Positions 22,098-25,194 of a DNA stretch of 25,194 nucleotides are shown piece by piece (within the stretch, counting starts at the first letter, position 1; each line of letters starts with the position of its first letter). The notes below the pieces were generated by a model. It ran no database searches. It saw only the letters and a list, made by a program, of their open reading frames with translations, and was not told where the DNA came from. The position numbers and the translations under genes were made by a program. Source of the stretch: CAYJFX01 sp964370315 (GTDB taxonomy: Bacteria; Spirochaetota; Spirochaetia; Treponematales; Treponemataceae); contig CAYJIS010000026.1 in assembly GCA_964370315.1 (NCBI GenBank), forward strand, positions 1-25,194, read 5' to 3'.

Positions 22098-23315
22098 ATG
22101 AATGATGTAATTAACGACTTTCCAACATTGCAACAAAAAGAAAATGGAAAAAGACTTGTTTATCTTGATAGTGCAGCAACATCTCATAAGCCAATTTCGG
22201 TAATAGAAGCCGTAAAAAAATATTATGAAACATCTAATGCAAATCCACATAGGGGTGTATATGAGCTTGCAGCCCGTGCAACAGTAATTCACGAGTCTGC
22301 CCGTTCAAGAGTGCAAAATTTTATTAATGCCCCCAAAGAACATGAAATTATTTTTACTAAAGGTGCTACTGAAGCCTTAAATATAATTGCATATAGTTAT
22401 GGAATGGCGTTTTTAAAGCCAGGTGATGAAATTATTGTGTATGCAGCTGAGCATCACGCAAATTTTGTAACATGGCAGCGTGTAGCTCAAGTAACCGGTG
22501 CTACAGTTATATATGTGCATCCAAGTGTAAATGGCCATTTTGATATGGAAGAGTTTGAAAAAAAACTTTCTGTTAACACAAAGGTAGTCGCAGTCGCTGA
22601 AATATCGAATGTTCTTGGAGTGAGAGTTCCAGTTGAAAAAATTACCGAAATGGCACATTCTGTTGGGGCAATAGTAGTTTTAGATTGTGCCCAAAGTATT
22701 CCACACAAAAAAATTGATGTAAAAGTGATGGGTGTAGATTTTATAGTATTTTCTGCCCATAAAATGTATGGACCGATGGGGATTGGAGCTCTTTACGGAA
22801 AAGAATCAATTCTTGAACAAATGCCTCCTTTTTTATATGGTGGTGATATGATTGCAGGAGTGCATGAGTCTGGAAGTGAATATGCAGGTCTTCCAGAAAA
22901 ATTTGAAGGCGGTACACAAAATATAGCAGGTGAGGCAGGTCTGATTGCCGCTATTGACTATATAGAAAGCATTGGATGGGATAAGATAATTGAACATGAA
23001 AAAAAATTGATGAAACATCTATTATCTGGAATGAAAAGTTTGGATTTTGTTGAAATTTATGGAGAGACAGATCCTAGTCTTAAAGCCGGTGTTGTTGCTT
23101 TTAATGTGAAGGATGTTCATCCTCATGATGCATCAAGTATTTTAGATATGGATGGGATTGCCATTCGGGCTGGGCATCACTGTGCTCAACCATTGATGGA
23201 TCATCTCAAAATAAATTCTTGTTGTCGCGCCAGCTTGGGAATATATAACACAGTGCAAGATATAGATCAGTTTTTAGAAAGTTTACCAAGAGTACGAGGG
23301 GTAATGGGACTATGA
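22098..23315 (+). CDS. sufS: Group II cysteine desulfurase SufS
   Basis: This 405-residue PLP enzyme takes sulphur from cysteine and passes it as persulphide to SufU. The PLP-binding Lys222 is in FSAHKMYGP. The cofactor-stacking His is in AEHHANFVTW, and the active-site Cys376 is in SCCRASLGIYNT, with an extra Cys375 beside it. RAGHHCAQPLM is the family substrate-binding segment. Start and length match the SufS class. GAGG lies 8 bases before the ATG. The stop overlaps the sufU start (ATGA), consistent with the pair working as a two-component sulphur transfer system. Confidence 0.97.
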   Translation: MNDVINDFPTLQQKENGKRLVYLDSAATSHKPISVIEAVKKYYETSNANPHRGVYELAARATVIHESARSRVQNFINAPKEHEIIFTKGATEALNIIAYSYGMAFLKPGDEIIVYAAEHHANFVTWQRVAQVTGATVIYVHPSVNGHFDMEEFEKKLSVNTKVVAVAEISNVLGVRVPVEKITEMAHSVGAIVVLDCAQSIPHKKIDVKVMGVDFIVFSAHKMYGPMGIGALYGKESILEQMPPFLYGGDMIAGVHESGSEYAGLPEKFEGGTQNIAGEAGLIAAIDYIESIGWDKIIEHEKKLMKHLLSGMKSLDFVEIYGETDPSLKAGVVAFNVKDVHPHDASSILDMDGIAIRAGHHCAQPLMDHLKINSCCRASLGIYNTVQDIDQFLESLPRVRGVMGL

Positions 23316-23746
23316 ATTTAGATGCAATATACACACAGTTAATAACAGAGAATTCTCGATCTCCAAGGCATAGAAAGAGTATCGAAAATGTTACATTTAC
23401 AAAAAGAGGTAGCAATCCTAGTTGTGGGGATGATATTACATTAAGTGCTCGCATAGAAAATGGCATTATTGAAGATATGGGATTTGAGGGTGTAGGATGT
23501 GCTATTTCTCAGGCATCAGTAACTATGATGATTGACCTTGTTAAAGGGAAAAAAATACAAGATGCTAAAGACTTAGTGCAAAGTTTTTTAAATATGATTA
23601 CTGGTAAAGAGCTTTCAGAGAGTGATCTTGAAAAGCTAGAAGAGGCACAAGCTTTGCAAGGGGTATCTCATATGCCAGCTAGGGTAAAGTGTGCTGTCTT
23701 AGCATGGAGAACTCTAGAAAACGAATTAGAAAAAATAGAGGAATAG
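23312..23746 (+). CDS. sufU: Zinc-dependent sulphur transfer protein SufU
   Basis: This 144-residue IscU-like protein has the SufU zinc ligands Cys38 and Asp40 in NPSCGDD, Cys63 in GVGCAISQAS and Cys127 in RVKCAVLAW. The insertion between the second and third ligands and the lack of the IscU HSCA-binding LPPVK motif mark it as SufU. SufU accepts persulphide from SufS, replacing SufE of proteobacterial operons. Its gene overlaps sufS by 4 bases, and its stop codon abuts the uppP start codon directly. Confidence 0.95.
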   Translation: MNLDAIYTQLITENSRSPRHRKSIENVTFTKRGSNPSCGDDITLSARIENGIIEDMGFEGVGCAISQASVTMMIDLVKGKKIQDAKDLVQSFLNMITGKELSESDLEKLEEAQALQGVSHMPARVKCAVLAWRTLENELEKIEE

Positions 23747-24607
23747 ATGACTATAATAGAAGGAATCGTTTTAGGGTTACTGCAAGGGTTAACAGAATTT
23801 TTGCCAGTATCAAGTTCGGGACATTTGGTTTTTGCTCAAAAATTATTTGGTTTACAGAATGTACCACTTCTTTTTTCAGTTTTTTTACACTTAGCAACAC
23901 TTTTGGCTGTTTTAATATTTTTTAGAAAACAAATAATAGAACTAATAATTGTACTATATAGATGGGTTTTTAACAAACAACTTCCAGGTATAGACACACA
24001 AATGGGTTTGTATGAACATGCAAACAAAATGCTTGAAGAAAAAGCAAAAAGACAAATGATAATTTCATTAATTGTTGCAACTATAGTAACTGGGGTTATG
24101 GGATTAGGGATAAGCACTGTTCTTCCTGATTTGCCAATTACGTTTGTTTATGCTGGGTTTATTGTTACAGGTATTATATTGATTTTATCAGGTAGGGTTG
24201 CGCCAAAGATTAATAAAGATGATAAGCAATTGTCATATGTAAAACCAACACAGGGTTTTGTAATAGGATTAGTGCAAGGGATAGGTGTATTTCCTGGCAT
24301 TTCTCGCTCAGGCATTACAATTTCAGGTGGAATTATTTGCGGCCTAAATAGGAATATTGCTGGAGAGTTTTCTTTTTTGCTATCAATTCCAGCAATCTTA
24401 GGGGCCTTTTTACTTGAAGTTAAAGACCTTGAAGGGGTTGCCTCTGGTATAGGGTTTGTACCAATAATTGCAGGATGTATTACAGCTTTTATTTCAGGTT
24501 TTTTTGCATTAAGCGTATTAATGAAGCTCATTAGAAAGGGAAAACTTGAGTTCTTTGCATATTATTTAATTCCATTAGCTATTATTGGGTTTATGTTTTT
24601 TAGATAA
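23747..24607 (+). CDS. uppP: Undecaprenyl-diphosphate phosphatase UppP (BacA)
   Basis: This 286-residue inner-membrane enzyme recycles the lipid carrier of peptidoglycan synthesis by dephosphorylating undecaprenyl diphosphate; overproduction gives bacitracin resistance. Motif 1 is QGLTEFLPVSSSGHL (Gln13, Glu17, SSSGH) and motif 2 is PGISRSGITISGG (183 onward, Arg187). About eight membrane segments are present. The ATG follows the sufU stop with no gap, and GAGG inside sufU is its ribosome binding site, so it is translated from the suf transcript. A cell-wall enzyme at the end of an Fe-S operon is unexpected. No clear terminator follows. Confidence 0.96.
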   Translation: MTIIEGIVLGLLQGLTEFLPVSSSGHLVFAQKLFGLQNVPLLFSVFLHLATLLAVLIFFRKQIIELIIVLYRWVFNKQLPGIDTQMGLYEHANKMLEEKAKRQMIISLIVATIVTGVMGLGISTVLPDLPITFVYAGFIVTGIILILSGRVAPKINKDDKQLSYVKPTQGFVIGLVQGIGVFPGISRSGITISGGIICGLNRNIAGEFSFLLSIPAILGAFLLEVKDLEGVASGIGFVPIIAGCITAFISGFFALSVLMKLIRKGKLEFFAYYLIPLAIIGFMFFR

Positions 24608-24687
24608 AACTAAAATAGCTGCATTTTTCTGATTTGGGTTAATTTTTTGTATCTCAGTCTTATGCGGATAAAAGATTTTTAAACTAC

Positions 24688-24716
24688 TTGATAAAAAAAA
24701 CACTATATGATATAGT
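24688..24716 (+). promoter_or_regulatory. Promoter of the Cys-rich HMA protein gene
   Basis: TTGATA (24688-24693), a 17-base spacer and TATAGT (24711-24716) preceded by TGA form a strong extended -10 promoter. The leader is about 26 bases with TTGGAG. Confidence 0.7.
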
Positions 24717-24717
24717 G
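24701..24717. promoter_or_regulatory. Perfect 8-1-8 palindrome over the -10, candidate metal-regulator operator
   Basis: CACTATATGATATAGTG is perfectly symmetric about its central G and covers the -10 and the end of the spacer. A second inverted repeat, TGAATTC (24716-24722) with GAATTCA (24727-24733), follows across the predicted transcription start. An odd palindrome of this size resembles sites of Fur/PerR-type repressors in geometry only. Confidence 0.55.
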
Positions 24718-24748
24718 AATTCTCTTGAATTCATTTGGAGTTTATGAT

Positions 24749-25120
24749 ATGATTACGAACACAATTATTGTTATTGCAGTAGTACTGTTAGTTGGTCTAG
24801 CAGTGTATATACAGATACGTAAGGCAAAAAAAGGTTCTTCGTGCGGTTGCGAAAATGGATGTTGCTCTTCACAGGGTGCTTCTAAAGAATCTTTTTCTGG
24901 TAATGTAAAAAAACTTGTACTAAGTGTAGAAGGAATGCATTGCGAACATTGCCAAAAAAGCGTATCAGAGGCACTTAATTCCCTCGATGGGGTTTCTGCC
25001 ACAGTTGATTTAAAAAACAACTGTGCAAACGTAGAACTTTCCAAAGATGTGCCCGAGGCCGATTTAAAAGAGGCTGTATCAAGCAAAGGCTTTGATGTTA
25101 CTGCTGTTAAAACTGTTTAG
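24749..25120 (+). CDS. Small membrane protein with Cys cluster fused to an HMA metal-binding domain
   Basis: This 123-residue protein has one membrane segment (about residues 3-22), a basic stretch (RKAKKG) and a Cys cluster at 32, 34, 38 and 39 (SSCGCENGCC). A linker and an HMA domain (about 55-123) follow, with the metal-binding GMHCEHC (Cys65, Cys68). The N-terminal part resembles FeoB-associated Cys-rich membrane proteins, and the C-terminal part resembles copper chaperones and the N-termini of metal-transporting ATPases. It probably binds a soft or transition metal at the cytoplasmic membrane face; the metal is unknown. The ATG at 24749 has TTGGAG 8 bases upstream. A TTG at 24725 would precede the ribosome binding site. 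The promoter carries a perfect palindrome. Confidence 0.82.
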   Translation: MITNTIIVIAVVLLVGLAVYIQIRKAKKGSSCGCENGCCSSQGASKESFSGNVKKLVLSVEGMHCEHCQKSVSEALNSLDGVSATVDLKNNCANVELSKDVPEADLKEAVSSKGFDVTAVKTV

Positions 25121-25163
25121 TATTTTGAACAGTTAAAAATTACTTTTATAAAGAGAATAAACT

Positions 25164-25194
25164 ATGGCTACAAAAAGAAATCCGCGCTTTAAAG
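25164..25194 (+). CDS. Start of a further gene, cut by window edge
   Basis: An ATG at 25164 opens a frame MATKRNPRFK that runs off the window. A weak AGAGAA lies upstream. Ten codons are too few to identify a product. It lies 43 bases after the HMA gene and could be co-transcribed. Confidence 0.45.
   Translation, partial: MATKRNPRFK

Noticed and set aside
24148..24531. 127-residue open frame opposite uppP
   Set aside because: It is antisense to a firmly identified gene, has no ribosome binding site and is rich in Pro/Ile from reversed codons.
25111..25134. Inverted repeat AACTGTT/AACAGTT at the end of the HMA gene
   Set aside because: The stem is only 7 bp, overlaps the stop codon, has a 10-base loop and is followed by A rather than T, so it does not support an intrinsic terminator.

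Overview
The window is an AT-rich, gene-dense piece of a bacterial chromosome. It most resembles a spirochaete, probably Treponema-like. That is inferred from gene content: a LemA protein, a Gly-rich exported beta-barrel-like protein ending in Phe, a SUF operon of the sufCBDSU type (SufU instead of SufE), a CHASE-GGDEF protein, a CBS/anti-sigma kinase-DRTGG-PHP trio, and a long protein of unknown family. No rRNA, complete tRNA, insertion sequence, phage gene or CRISPR array is visible. No stretch over 300 bases lacks a gene.

Layout. 1-960: a truncated lemA (minus) diverges from a small exported protein (plus). 1020-1995: a PadR-type repressor and its partner membrane protein form a two-gene operon whose promoter carries a perfect palindrome. 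2074-3507 (minus): a HAD phosphatase, a compositionally odd block with a 40-codon ORF, and a type A24 prepilin peptidase. 3625-5537 (plus): ahpC peroxiredoxin and an MFS transporter, each followed by a strong terminator. 5598-9782 (minus): transketolase, a 489-residue protein of unknown family, and a CBS-CBS-ACT protein. 9870-13298 (minus): livHMGF, a branched-chain amino-acid-type ABC transporter without a binding-protein gene. 13445-16540 (plus): a CHASE-GGDEF diguanylate cyclase, a PlsC/PlsB-type acyltransferase and yaaA. 16603-18699 (plus): CBS-HATPase, DRTGG and PHP proteins, a trio known from neighbourhoods of [FeFe]-hydrogenases. 18870-24607 (plus): sufCBDSU with uppP abutting the end. 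24749-25120: a small Cys-rich membrane protein fused to a heavy-metal-associated (HMA) domain. 25164 onward: the first codons of another gene.

Working together. Iron, Fe-S and peroxide functions recur: AhpC removes peroxides, YaaA-family proteins limit peroxide damage by lowering free iron, SUF builds Fe-S clusters, the hydrogenase-linked trio suggests Fe-S enzymes elsewhere, and the last complete gene looks metal-binding. The best physical link is an identical 15-base sequence (TGTAACAAAATCACT) just upstream of the -35 regions of both ahpC and the suf operon, which suggests a shared regulator.

A second pattern is promoter geometry. Four genes (PadR regulator, prepilin peptidase, MFS transporter, CBS-HATPase) have a good -10 box 5 to 10 bases before the start codon and no usable Shine-Dalgarno sequence, so their mRNAs are predicted to be leaderless or nearly so. 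Neighbouring genes have conventional leaders with clear ribosome binding sites. Several start codons were moved downstream of the longest possible ORF because the upstream candidates lie inside promoters or ribosome binding sites.
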